From Craspedostauros australis (taxonomy: Eukaryota > Bacillariophyta > Bacillariophyceae > Mastogloiales > Achnanthaceae): a stretch of DNA of 64,000 bases. The stretch spans positions 434,001 through 498,000 of the forward strand of contig JAMXDE010000042.1 of NCBI GenBank assembly GCA_026770025.1, in the 5' to 3' direction. The notes below the pieces were generated by a model that did no database searches, was not told where the DNA came from, and saw only the letters and a program-made list of their open reading frames with translations. A program made the position numbers and the translations under genes. This document shows positions 10,857 to 22,494 of this stretch, piece after piece. Each line of letters opens with the position of its first letter. Position 1 is the first letter of the stretch.

Positions 10857-13800
10857 GTCGTCTGTTCGTTTCGTGCTGGTCGAGGAACCGGTGTTGTTGT
10901 TGTCTTTGTCGTTGGGCTGTCGTCTTTGCTTCCGTCGCAGTTTGTGTTCGAGTTTGTGGATGTGTGGGAGAATGTAGATCACTCAGCGTGAAGTGTGCGT
11001 TGCCCTGATCTTTGCTTTCTTCACTTGCCTTTTGGTTCGTTTGCGCGCGCTTGTGCTGGTGGTTGGTACTCGTAGAATGCAGTATTCTCGTTTCTGTTCT
11101 GTGTGTGTTTGTGTGGGAGGTACTCGTGGAATTAAGTGGTTTATCTCTCGTTCGTTTTTATGAGTAGCTGGTCAGCTTTTGTTTTCTCGTCTCTCTCCTT
11201 CGCTACGTGCGCGATGTTACACAACAGCCCAAAACGCAACACGCAAGAACCGCCAAGAATGGAGCACAGCAACAGGAACAGTCGCACCAACGCGGTACCT
11301 GGAGAGAATTGCATCCTGCGAACGCTCGCAGTACTCAGTGTGCGCAGATTTTACACAAACTCCCCCCTTCGCTCCACGCGCGCGTTGTTTGTTGGGCACG
11401 TTTTCATCCGGCAGTGCCGCATGCCTCCACAAGAGGCCCTGCGTAAATTCGCCGTAGATATCCTACTGGGGCAATCCCAATTTGCAACGTCACAGCGACT
11501 TTGCGCTTCTCGCTCGCATTGCAAATGGCGGTAACAGCATGAATGATTGGCTGGTGGGGGCGGTGGGCGACATTCGACTTCACTTGACCGAATTTCCCTT
11601 TGATTGCGCATCACGGATTCTTCGATGCATCAATGGAGTTCTGGCTGCATGCAACCCTCTGACACCTGCTCGTAGAACTGTACAGAATTTCAGTACAATG
11701 AAAAGAACACCAAAGTTTACCGCTTAGATATCCTGTTGGGCTTCCGTGGAGCTTTCGCGTCTTTGTTGGGTACAAAAGTGCAGATGATAAAACTGACACG
11801 AACTCGTTGGACTCGGAGAAATGGACAGGGTAAAACGAATCAATTATCCGAGGTTTGTCAGTGGTGCGAACCCTCCAAGCATTGGTTGGATGTTCGTATT
11901 TGCGGCTTGTTCGTACGCGATTAATTGATTCCTCTGTTCGTTTGGGGAGTTTATCACATCTCCAAATCTTCATCGTCATTGTGCAGAAGCATGATGCTGG
12001 CCACGTCATGATTAGTGCCCCGCAATGGGTCGGCAGTACCAGGATGGAGCTTCGCGCGGCGATCAAGTGTGTGTGTGTGCGTCATCACAGTTTGTGGGAT
12101 CTCGTTGCTTCCCTGACGCGTGCGCTCACCAAGGCACGCACAAACATGGGAACTTCGTTGCTCCATCTTGTCGCAACAATACGAGTCGGTCAGCGAGCAA
12201 TACGGTGCAATTGCAGTCGTGGCCGCAGCATGCACTGGCGAGGAGCTTGGTGACAACAACACCAATGCCAACGCCAACAACAATCACATTGTGCTCTGTG
12301 TGCTCGACAAGGTCTTGCGATGATGTCGAGAGGAGCCACAAACCATTGCCCAGACGCGAACGGGAACACAGCAGCGCCTTCACACCTTTCACAATGATAC
12401 ATGCCGATGCGAAGAGGGGAGAAGGCGATGGATGCTGTTGGCTCCAATCCACCTCACGCCACCCAGAGAGCCAACCTCTTGTGTGACAGAAGGTTCGAGT
12501 GTTGCTGGCGCCATCTCACGGTGGTTTGGGCTGCTCCATCTGTACTCCAAGCGCACTTCGGGAGAGCTATTGCGATGCAAGGCCAATCGCGCGGAGGGAC
12601 CGAGCGACAATGTTCCACTGACACAAGGTGGCGATGTACGAGGTTTGTTGTGAGTAGGACATTGGAGCGGATGCCTTTGGTTGTCCTCTCGTGATGCAGG
12701 TCTTTTGCTAAACCCATAGCCGGACATTGAGCGCCCAAATCGAAGTACTCCACGCGCGTACGCACGTACCAACACTCCTCTGCAACACCATCGACAGGAA
12801 TATGACACCGCCTCCAACGAATCACCCCTGGCGCCAGCGTTGGCGTTGATACACAGACGAATCGAAAGGAACATCCCATCCAACGTGCTTGTGCTCTGGG
12901 CAATGTTGGTCGAATGACGCCGCAAAGAAGACCGTGGGAGCATTCCACGCGCGGAGTTCGACCAAGTGAAACAACCTCACTGGATCAACACGCCACCATG
13001 CGTTGGTTCCATTTGTCATCATTTGCAGGATGGAGGCGCCACATCACAGTTCCGCTGATTGGAATGGCACCAAAACAGCAACACCAGTGTGTGTGCCAAT
13101 ACCCTTCACTGAAACATGCAAGCGAGTATAGTAGTGCCATAATACACTTTGCGGCAACGAAGAACAGCAAGTTATGGCTCTCTCGCAACGCAGTGCCTGT
13201 GGTAATGCTCTTGATACACGAGTTCAATCGTCTTTAGCTCAATCCACTTGTATTCCTTTGTGCTGTGCACCATGAAGTCTCACGAAGAACACATGTGATC
13301 AACTGAACTCCAGCCAGACGTACCCAAAAGGTCGCAACACCAAAAGATCCAAAAGCAACCACTCCTTGGAAATCGCCTAAAGTATCTGCATGCTTTGACT
13401 GTTGCGCGAGTGCGCATGGTACACCATAGACCGTGCCATACCACACCAAAGATGAGGGCAAGTATGAGGATGTGTACCTTGCCATGGGGCCGATGTGTGA
13501 AGCCCAAGGCTCTGCCGGTTTTGGGGAGCAAGGAGAGAAACACGCGCTGCCTCTCATGAACGTCATTGTTTGCAATACCAATGCTGCTACTGTTGGGGTG
13601 CTTCGAGCGCGCGTTGGACAGCGAGGTTCTGTTCAGATGCCCTTGCGTGTATTTGCAGCTCGGAATTCCCATTTCGTTTGGGAGTGATCCGCCACTCCTC
13701 CCTCCCTCCGAACAAGGTGGGGGCGGAGGAATCAAAGGTCACACAACTCGTCGCGTCATAGCTTTACTGCCAGTAGTCGTAGTACGGCGCGAGATATCAC

Positions 13801-16033
13801 TGTTCCGTACGATCTACCATTCGTCTTTGTATGTGTCCCCGTCCCAATTCCTGCATGCAAAATTCGATGGATTTGAATCCAGAGTGTGCATAACCGCTAT
13901 AGTAATACTCGTAGAGGAGAGCAGCATACTTCCATCCTGTGGTGCTGACAATACCGTCTCCAATGATGATACCAACCATGGTCGCGACCAAGATGATCCC
14001 GTTCTGGGATCGCGGAAATTCCGATACAAAAAATCAATGACTCAAAAACTGTTGCGGAGGATCCAATTGTTCATCCGCACCTTCGCGCCACGCACAAGCA
14101 GTCATACGAGTAGATCGCACGCGCACAGCACTCCCAACAGTCTCCGTTCCCGCATCCAAATCGCATGTTCGAAACACTACACCACCGTGAGGGTGAGAGC
14201 GCGATGGGGGCTTGTATGCGACGACCCACGCCACAGTCATGGAGGCATCGATGGCATTGTGGTGCCTCGAGAAGTGTCGCCATTAAGATCGCTTCCGTCG
14301 CCTCTTCGCGGTCCCCACCTCGCTTCTCACGGCCACGAACTAGTCATGTCTCTATTCACTCGTCCACTCTCCGGTTTGAGCATCGTCGGAATCCTTTCCC
14401 ATTCAAGTGGGATTTGTTCTCTCATTTTGTGGCGTACAACCTGAGACACACGAGGATGACTGTGGCAGTAGGTGAGCAGGAGGAAAGAAGAAGGACATCA
14501 GGGCGCCAGAAACCGAGCTGGAAGGAGACGTGCATCGACGAAAGTGAGGGCGATGGCAGGGGCGGAGGCACAATGGCTGCGCCGAAAGGGATGGCTTTGG
14601 TTGCGGTTGTGGCTCTGTGGCTGTGACGTCAGTTCCCAAGCATACACGATCCCAAGGCGGTACCAGTGCGTATGGGGGAGAGCAATGGAAGTGTTGCGGT
14701 TCAAAGCCTGCCCAGGAGAGGCAGGCTACTCTGCATGCTCGTACAAGGACAACACTTTGGATCGCTTCGTGATGTTTCTGAAGATCAAGATTAGAATGGA
14801 GTGCAGAACAGAGATGGATGAGCTTTGGCGGCATCGGCCAACCGGACCAAAACTCGAGGATGATGTTCACACTTTGGTTTGTTCGTGATGCGTTTGGCGA
14901 TGTGTTCTTCCCCCATGTTGGCGCCTTTCATCCATTGTCCATCTTTGGCGATCAAAGGACCGAACGAGATGATGCCCATCATTGTGGATTCTTGCGAATC
15001 GGTCTCTTCGCTTGTGCGTGCGATGCACTCGTCCGTGTTGACGTCGCACGCGTACGTACGAGCTAGCACATCTCTGGTTCTGTTTCTGACTTACTCGTAT
15101 TCGTACATTCAAGGACAACAGCGACACAGATAGGGGAGTATGAGTGTTGTGAAGCAAGTTCGATGGCTGTGATCTTGATGTATCGTTCGTTTTCCCGAAC
15201 TCTGCTTTCTGCAACTCGCATTCCTGTGTCTTCGACTGGCATCTCTCTTCCTTGGTTTGACGCTGTCACATGTTTTATCTCTCGCCTGAGGAGGCCGCGG
15301 TGTGGAGAATCCCACATCTTCTTTGAAGCAAAGTTTACGAATACCGCACGTCAGAGGTTTGAGAGATCAACCAGAAACGTTCAACGATTGAGGTATCTTT
15401 GCGAATAGTGTGTCCTTCCTTTGTTGGACAGAATCTTGGTTTCAATGAGTCACCGATAAGTCTGTCATGCGTCCGTGATATGGTTAGGACAAAGTCTAAG
15501 AATGTAACTTAGAACGATGTCGTACTCACAACGCCACTTGCTCTCAAGAAGCAACAAAGCTCCTGGAGTACTCTGATGATACCTACCTGCATAAGGATGC
15601 ATTAGACTGACAAAGTATATCACGGGCACTCTACTCAAATCTACTCTACTCTGTGTGTGTCGACACTCTCAAGGTCCAGCCAATCTGCAATTTGAAACGA
15701 AAATAGCGTACGGTAGCGTTGCACAATGAAGAATGGGGAATCGATTGCAATTGATGCTCGATTTCGCATGATTCCGCATAGGGCGGAGCAGATCCAGCAA
15801 GAACAAAGCATACCAGAACATGCACTCTACCTAACATACATAGAGTATGGTAGAGCGGAGCCTCGTGTGCAGGGAGAGTCCTTTCTGCAGAGATGTCGAG
15901 CTGTTGTATGATATAATATAATAGTAGCATTCGCAATCTTTGTTGTGTGGTCATTCTGAAATAGCAAGGGTACTCGTATGAAACCCAAGACGAAACCATG
16001 CACTTCAATTGCCACTTGGTCTTCTTCTTCTCT
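10857..16033. other. 5.2-kb region without a supportable gene
   Basis: The left end should be leader and promoter of the minus-strand HA gene, with CA-rich sequence on the minus strand, and the right end the 3' side of the PsbQ-like gene. In between, several minus-strand open stretches (14791-15069, 13797-13991, 13234-13690, 12985-13227, 11954-12283) have hydrophobic, protein-like character, but splice joins could not be made consistent and no family was recognised. The longest plus-strand frame (13566-14444) lacks a good start and looks spurious. TACTCGTA boxes lie at 11067, 13906, 15092 and 15971, and a GTATAGTA box at 13126. Confidence 0.4.
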
Positions 16034-16675
16034 CTAGACGCCGTTGACCGTGAGAGGATCCACAATCGGCTCAGCGGTCTGAATGAATGTCTCAAGAGTC
16101 GCGCAGGCCGTTTTGAAGGCTTCTGCGATGCCCTCCTGCAAATCCTTGCGCCCACGGATGGTCTGCCCTGTCAGGGAGTCCACCCTTTCCAGGTTGAAAA
16201 TGAAGGTGGCGTAGAGGGACTGCAGCTCAGGGACGTCGTCGTCGTAGCCCTTGGTGATGGTCGAGAGGTTCTTTCGGATCTCGCCCAACGGCGACGTGCG
16301 CAGACCGTCCTTGAGCTGCGCGTAATCCTCGAGGTAAACGACGGCCTCGAGCTTGTTGAGCTGCTTGGATGCTCGCTTGACGGAACGCAGTGATGCTGGG
16401 CTTTTGAGGCGGTAGGTGAGTTCATCGGCGCGTGCCGCAGTTGGGTGTGAGATGAGTGCTGCCGCCGCTGCCGTTGCGACGGAACGATTGAAGAATGCCC
16501 GTCTTGTGGATACCGATTGTTGTTTTGCTTCGGCAAGTGTCTGCGCGCTTGACTCAGTTGACGCCGATCGCGATGTCGACGATGGCTGGAAAGCGAGAGC
16601 TTCAGCTGTGCTGCTGATCGTGAAGACGAGCAACACAGCCATCACCAGCTGCATCATTCTGTTGTTTCCGGACAT
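16034..16675 (-). CDS. PsbQ/Psb31-like thylakoid-lumen protein, plastid-targeted
   Basis: This 213-residue protein starts at the ATG at 16675 (MSGNNRMMQ); MMQ at 16657 is an alternative. It carries a tripartite address: a signal peptide (about 1-27, hydrophobic QLVMAVLLVFTISS) ending at EAL-AFQP, which matches the ASAFAP-type site with F near +1; an S/T/A-rich transit stretch; then a twin-arginine thylakoid signal (RRAFF, hydrophobic A-rich core, ending AARA). The mature part (about 90-213) is helical, with the R/K-rich spacing, conserved LEDYAQLKDGLR segment and closing helices of the PsbQ four-helix-bundle family. Those proteins dock on the lumenal face of photosystem II. PsbQ' and Psb31 cannot be told apart by eye. 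It is transcribed divergently from the DUF2214 gene. Confidence 0.75.
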   Translation of the reverse strand: MSGNNRMMQLVMAVLLVFTISSTAEALAFQPSSTSRSASTESSAQTLAEAKQQSVSTRRAFFNRSVATAAAAALISHPTAARADELTYRLKSPASLRSVKRASKQLNKLEAVVYLEDYAQLKDGLRTSPLGEIRKNLSTITKGYDDDVPELQSLYATFIFNLERVDSLTGQTIRGRKDLQEGIAEAFKTACATLETFIQTAEPIVDPLTVNGV

Positions 16676-17331
16676 GCTGGTAGTCAACGTGGTTGCGGCC
16701 TCTTCAGCTGGAATAGAACGGTATAACACTATGCTCTGTGGAGCAATGGAGTCGTCAATTGGTGATGTGTTTGTGTCTGTTGCGATTGTTGTGGATGGTG
16801 TCAATGCTGATGTGGGAAGCAACACAGATGAGATGAAAACTGAAACGATCGGAGGATCGTTGTGATGAGTTGGCATTTGTGTGATGGCGCCGACCACCAC
16901 ATCAAAAATGACGGTGGTGATGGCGATGATGGCGATGACGATGGCGACTTGATGGGTTGTTGAATCACGAATGAGAGATCGTTCAAGAGTGATGAAATGG
17001 GAGCACATTTCAACACAAGGGGGCGAAATTTATTTCGGTTGTCGTGACATGGGATGAAAACAAACAGAGAGTTCGGACTCAAGGACACGCGCTATCCAAA
17101 ACTCACGAACCGCCTCCCCCATCACCTCTGCGGGACAAAGAGAAGCATCGGCAGTCGCGATCTTTGAACATCATACGCTCCACTCGTCCAACCCATCATA
17201 CGAACACGATCGTAAGAACACGATCATACTCTCACACTTGCGACTACTCTGCATGCCAATACTCCGCACATACGACGAAGGACAGCAACAAGGTATACAT
17301 ACCAATAAAGTATAGTACTACTACAGCAACA
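16676..17331. promoter_or_regulatory. Shared intergenic region of two divergent plastid-protein genes
   Basis: Only 656 bp separate the start codons of the PsbQ-like gene (-) and the DUF2214 gene (+). The region must hold both leaders and both promoters, so bidirectional control is likely. A GTATAGTA box at 17310-17317 lies 15 bp upstream of the plus-strand ATG, too close for a TATA element, so it is probably in the leader. The minus-strand frame stays open across part of this region up to 17008 but looks like untranslated leader. Confidence 0.5.
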
Positions 17332-18222
17332 ATGAAGATCCAAGTTTTCGCCGTCGCAGCCGCATCGTTGTTGGCATCCGCCGATGCGTGGGCAACTCCA
17401 CGAGCAACCAGCGTGGCTCACAGTGACTTGCTGTCGCAAAGAGCCTCAACTTCAAGTGGAAAGATCGCGCCCCTCGCCGCGTCCTTCGATCCGCTCAATT
17501 TGGCCGAATCCACAGAGAACGATGGCACTGGCACTGACATCGGCATTAATGCCATCACGCAACGCAACCCCGCCATCTCCCCGGCGATGATGGCCGCGGT
17601 GGTGCTGGGCACACCCGGCATGGCCACAGCCGCGACCGCCTTCGCCCCCAACGCAGTCGGCGCCGCGCTGGCCGCCTACGGACACTACATCAGCATCCTG
17701 GGCCTCGTGGCCTGCACCGTGATCGAGCGCTTCACGATCAAGCCCAACATGTCGGAGGAGGACGAGACGGTGGCCGTCATCGCGGACGTCGGACTCGGCG
17801 TGTGGGGCGCCTTGATGGCATACACGGGGTACTTGCGCGCGACGCAGTACGAGAAGGGTTTCGCATTCTACTCGCACGAACCCATCTTCTGGCTCAAGAT
17901 CACCTTCGTGGCCATCTACGGCGCCGCGACGTTCTTCAACACGGTGACGTTGGTGAAGCGTGGGATCGACAAGTCGAATGGTACGCTGGAACCCATGAGC
18001 GAGGAATTGGCCGAACGCATGATCCGTCTGTGCAATGCCGAGTTGACGGCTCTGGCCATCATCCCATTGACCGCCACTTTCGTGGCCCGCGGTATCGGGT
18101 ACAGCAACGATCTGCCGTGGCAGCCGTTGGCGGGTTTTGCCGCCGTGGCCTTCCTCGGTGCAGGATTCAAGTACATCAAGGAAGCGTTGGACTTTGAGAA
18201 CAAGCCTGCTATTTCGGAGTAG
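17332..18222 (+). CDS. DUF2214-family integral membrane protein, plastid-targeted
   Basis: The protein has 296 residues, starting at the ATG at 17332 (MKIQVFAVAAASLLASADAWATP). The first ~20 residues are a signal peptide ending ADA, followed by W and an S/T/A/R-rich stretch, as expected for import into a secondary plastid. From about residue 110 it matches DUF2214 (PF09980), a family of four-helix membrane proteins in cyanobacteria and algae: AAYGHYISILGLVACTVIER, then the conserved D at VIADVGLG, a GYLRATQYEKG segment, the FYSHEPIFWLKITF helix, and two more hydrophobic spans (about 240-280). Biochemical function is not known for the family; conservation with cyanobacteria suggests a thylakoid or envelope role. 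Single exon. Confidence 0.85.
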   Translation: MKIQVFAVAAASLLASADAWATPRATSVAHSDLLSQRASTSSGKIAPLAASFDPLNLAESTENDGTGTDIGINAITQRNPAISPAMMAAVVLGTPGMATAATAFAPNAVGAALAAYGHYISILGLVACTVIERFTIKPNMSEEDETVAVIADVGLGVWGALMAYTGYLRATQYEKGFAFYSHEPIFWLKITFVAIYGAATFFNTVTLVKRGIDKSNGTLEPMSEELAERMIRLCNAELTALAIIPLTATFVARGIGYSNDLPWQPLAGFAAVAFLGAGFKYIKEALDFENKPAISE

Positions 18223-19175
18223 ACGCAGATGTGGAAGCAGTAGTGGAGCTGTGGAGAATGTGCGACATTGAGAATGTGCCAGAGAAGAGATACGATAAGC
18301 GCTCAATCGTATTACTCTTTTCTCTCTCTCTCTCTCTCTCTCAAGAGTATAGTGGTATGGTGTTGGTGCACGCATCAGGTTTGGACGAAGACGCAATTGG
18401 AAATGTTGCGATCGGTGAACTGAATAACTCTACTCTATACTCAATGTGTAGCCTCCCCAATTGAACCAAATCGCCGAGGAGGATGAATTGTTCCACAAAC
18501 CACGACTGGATCGATGGTCACGTCAGTCACGATGATTGTTTTGTTGACCACGTCAGTCTGTTTGACAGATTCAACTATCTGCCGAATCGAAAAGAAAGAG
18601 AGAGTGAAGAAAAGACGACAGTGACTGGTGTCGATCACACACAAATGCGATGTGGAGAATTGCGTGTTTTGTTGTGCTGATGATGGAGAAACCGAAAAGA
18701 CACCAACCACCAAGCAAGCACACTTTGTGACAACAGCTGTCAACCAGTCGTCAGGAGGTTGGTGCAACACCGCTCACAAGAGAGTCAAGGAGAATCACAA
18801 GAGAGAGAGAGTGAAGTGAAGTGAAGTTGGAGTCAAACACAAGACAACCCACAAAGATCGATCATTCACAAGAAGACCAGAGTGGAAGAAGGAATTGCCA
18901 AACTTGCGCAGAAGAAGCAATCGTGAACATCAACAACACCCATCTGAGTCAAGTTCTTCCTCATTTCTCTGCAGGACGAGTGCTGGAGTCATCGTCATTG
19001 CCACCACCTTGCCATCAATCATTGCTCATAATCCAAGCAATCTCCCAATACAAAACTCAAGCATCTTTCAGCACATTCCAAGCACATTCCAAGCACATTC
19101 CAAGCACATTCCAAACACTATTCAAATACTGAACTCGATCCCAGCATCAACAGTAACATCATCATCAACAACAAC
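18223..19175. other. Spacer and leader of the FAM210-like gene
   Basis: The first part should be the 3' UTR of the DUF2214 gene and includes a CT dinucleotide run at 18319-18342. From about 18800 the sequence is CA-rich, the style of 5' leaders in this window. It ends with four exact copies of an 11-bp unit at 19070-19113. Short frames occur but none is supported. Confidence 0.5.
19070..19113 (+). repeat. Four tandem 11-bp units (AGCACATTCCA) in the leader
   Basis: Four identical head-to-tail copies lie 62 bp upstream of the ATG at 19176. This may be replication slippage or a leader element. Confidence 0.9.
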
Positions 19176-19998
19176 ATGAAGTTCCACATCATCGAACTGG
19201 CCATGGCCATGACCATCAGCCTGACATCCACCGTGGATGCCTTCTCCGTCCTTCCACAGCAGCAGGCCACTAGCCCATCCCTGCAGCAGCCATCCCCAAC
19301 CTCCTCCTTCACGGCGTTGATGGCATCCTCCGATGACAAGGAATGGTCATCATTCGGAACATCTTCCACATTGGAACGACCCAAGGAAGTTGCGGCGACA
19401 ACGCCAGCGACCACCACGAATGGAGTTGCAGCAGCAGCAGTTGCCGAAGAAGAAACGAAGGAACTCTCCAAGACGGAGCAGATGATGCAGCAGGTCAAGG
19501 ATGCTGGATTGGCAGGTGTCATTTCGTACGCCATCTGGGAGCTGGGATTCTGGGCCATCTCCGTTCCGGTTTGCGCCCTTGGGTATTACCAAGTCACGGG
19601 GTACGTGCGAGGTTCCTCGTATTGCGGCTGTTACTGTTCCAATGCGATACCATGTGTATGCGTTCTCGTGAATTCTGCAAGTGGCTTTGTCCTCACCTCT
19701 GTACCCTACTCACCATCTATTTCTTTTCTCGTTCTCCACCCATGACTTGATGCTGACATGTGATGGAATGGAATGTTTCAATGCAATGGATCCCGTCACC
19801 TTGCATCGCATCCACAGACACTGGCCAGACTTGACCAACTCAGATGACCAGGCCAAGCTGGGTGCCGAAGCATTCGCATTTGTCAACTTTGCACGATTTG
19901 CCGTCCCACTGCGTATCGGCCTTGCCTTGAGCACAACGCCATGGATGCAGACCAACGTCGTTGATAAGTTCCTCACCAAGGATGAGGATAAGCAGTAA
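19176..19998 (+). CDS. FAM210/DUF1279-like plastid protein, two exons
   Basis: Exons are 19176-19600 and 19818-19998, with a 217-bp GT-AG intron (donor gtacgt, acceptor ccacag) that splits a Gly codon, giving 201 residues. The join is supported because it restores the family string VTG-HWPD. Residues 1-22 are a signal peptide ending VDA-F, the aromatic-start plastid import signature, followed by a Q/P/S/T-rich transit stretch and a low-complexity linker. The DUF1279 part (about 105-201) contains VKDAGLAGVISYAIWELGFW, a hydrophobic helix (VPVCALGYY), EAFAFVNFARFAVPLRIGLALSTTPW and a charged tail. It resembles plant chloroplast FAM210B-like proteins. Its biochemical role is unknown. Confidence 0.87.
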
Positions 19999-20630
19999 AA
20001 GGAGTGCAGCAACCTTGTTTATTTGTCGAACGCAGATGGCAGATCAGCGTGCACCTCGGTACAACAGAACGGAATACAATGCAGCCAAGTCGGAGTCGAT
20101 CGTCGGTTGCTGCGACGTGCGAATTGGATCATGTCTTCGATTGCAACGGCGGGAAAACAATTACATGAAATTACATCACATCAAAGAAGAATCGATGCTT
20201 TGCCTGCACAAATCGGGAACTCGACAGCAATGCCATGACATACTCAACAAACAACAAGCAAAGATTGCATGGGCGCAGGATGTTGCCAAAGAGAAGTTTG
20301 GCAAGGCGGTGCCGCTGTCGTCGTCGTTGTTTTCGACAGGAGAGGCTTCGCCATCTGCTTCCTTGCACTTGACTTGTCCACATCTAAACGTATCAGTACA
20401 GGGCACGGTGCGGGCAGGCAAAGCTATCGTGGAGTAGAATAACGAGATCATTAGGATCAACAAGTTGAGACAGCATCGTGTGTACTCCGGTGAACAATCA
20501 CGCCACTTTCTCTCTATCCGCAATCTTCAGCAGAGTATAGTAGTATCCAGTCTGTCCATGCGCAATCCGCTCCAAAATCCCATTTGATTTCATGGTGCTC
20601 CAGGAGCGTCCTGCTTCACACCATGCCATG
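19999..20630. other. Spacer between two convergent genes
   Basis: It should contain both 3' UTRs. An ATG-initiated plus-strand frame at 20036-20437 (133 codons) begins 38 bp after the FAM210-like stop. It has no recognised domain, and I leave it uncalled. A GTATAGTA box lies at 20535-20542. Confidence 0.4.
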
Positions 20631-22494
20631 TCATGATTCATCATCCAATACCGTCGGTTCAGATCTCCTCGTCCACATGCTCTTGTGTGGTGTCAAACTG
20701 GATGCAGATGGAAACCAACTCTGCGCGTAACGCCATATCCTCTGCGACTTGGATTCCTCATCTGCAAGGCTGCCATCTGCATCCACGGCGCCTCCCTTCC
20801 ACCACGACAGGGACGAGGACGACGGCGGTCTCACGTTCGTCTCCTTGACAATCGTCACACGCAACGAATCACAATGCCGCGCAAACCACAATCGATAAGG
20901 CAACGTCATGCCGCACAACGTGCACAACCAAAACAGATGCAACCGAATCAGCTTGCTCGAGGTGCCATGGACGCCGTCCACCGGCTGCACGGCCAGCATG
21001 CGTCGCTTGTATCCCAGGACCTGAATATCGGTGGAGAATTCCACGAACTCGTCGTTGTGTCCATGGTTCGTCACAAAATCCGATTGCTGGCGGAAGTAGT
21101 CTTCGCGCGACTTTTGGTCGGAGAGAACAAGGAGCTTGGTGAGAGTGAGCTTGGTGAAGGGCGCTCTCGTCGTGGATGTGGACGATGCGCGCTTCCAGAC
21201 TCCTGACATGATACTGTCCTGGCAACTGCAGGGAGAGACGAAAAGGTAGTTGTCACGATTGTCACAGTAATAACAAGAGAAAACAACGGAGGCAGAGTAG
21301 GCGAGAGCTGTGTGAGAGTACTGGGAGGAAAGCAGGCTTCCGATGTGAGACACGCAAAGAACGATAAGGACAGTTGTGGGCAGCATGCACTCACCTTCCA
21401 TAGACATAGTCCTGCGAAGCTTGATACGAGATGACTTTCTTCGTGAATGGGAAGCGTGGCGGGCACGCCTTGGAAGGGCTCGGCGGAAGAGGAACGGAAA
21501 GCGGGACATCCGCTTGCTGCTGCGTTTGGTTTGTCGCGAATGATGCATCGCTCCGTTCCATACTGCTGCTGGTTGCAACAGCATTGTCAGTATTGCCAAC
21601 GGCGACGCCACCGACGATGCTATTGTTGATATCGCGGGACTCCTCACCGATGGCCTGCAACTCCGCCCGCAGCATATCCGATCGATCCCCGAGTAGTTTG
21701 TGACCGAGCCGCTTCAACAACGCCGGCAACGACGGAAGATGCAAGTGCCTCGGCTCGTAATGAAATGCTTTGACGGTCCACGTGACGGCCGGTTGCTGCG
21801 TGCGCATCTGGTCCATGTAGTCTTCCAGCTGCGTCGGGCTGTCGATGGCGTTCGCCAAGAATCGTCTTGTCGTGCAGCCGTACGATTCGAGGAAGTAGAA
21901 GATGATGATGACGGCGATCATCCAGCGCGATTCAATCGCCGGCAGATGGTTGTACATCCAGCACGATACGGACGACAAAGCGTGGAATAGGGTGTAGAGG
22001 AACCGCGTGATCATCAATATTGCCTGGTTGGTGGCTGCCGACGTGGCTGCTGAGGCTGCTGACGTTGCTGTAGTTGCTGCAGGAGTTGGCGAATAAAGTG
22101 GCAGACCCCATCTGGTCTTGATGAAGCCAATGATGACGAGATAGAGCAAGGTCGTCAGAACGATGGACTGCAGATGATCAGCGATGCCAATGACCATCTG
22201 ATCGAGCTTGGGAAGCACGCTCTCATACAAAGTGTGCTCGGAGGCACCTTCCCAGTACACGCGTCCCGTCTCGCGATCGATGAGCGCCGATTCGCCCATC
22301 AAGGAGGCCTCGATGCGCCCCATCATGCGATCCTCCATGGCGGAATCGTACAAGGACGGCAGGCTGCGCATGTCCGCATCTATCTCCGCCATCACTGTTG
22401 CGGATAACAGCAACATTGCCGCGATGAAGAGGAGATTCGAAGCAGAGGCCACGCGGGATGCCCCATTATGTGAACAACGCATCGGCGGCGTCAT
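20631..22494 (-). CDS. TMEM151-like multi-pass membrane protein, two exons
   Basis: Exon 1 is 22494-21395 and exon 2 is 21225-20631 (169-bp intron, donor gtgagt, acceptor ctgcag), giving 564 residues. The join restores the reading DYVYG-S-CQDS. The ATG at 22494 is the first after an in-frame stop. Residues ~20-36 may be a signal peptide; further hydrophobic spans lie near 109-125, 160-180 and 190-202. TMEM151 (PF14857) hallmarks are YFLESYGCTTRRF, VTWTVKAFHYEPR, KKVISYQASQDYVYG, then in exon 2 FTKLTLTKLLVLSDQKSREDY, a DEFVEF segment and a final hydrophobic pair. A low-complexity S/T/Q insert separates the two halves of the conserved region. The family's molecular function is unknown. Close spacing to the FAHD1-like gene (divergent, 722 bp) hints at shared upstream DNA. 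Confidence 0.82.

Noticed and set aside
20036..20437. 133-codon plus-strand frame after the FAM210-like gene
   Set aside because: It lies in the expected 3' UTR between convergent genes and has no recognisable domain.
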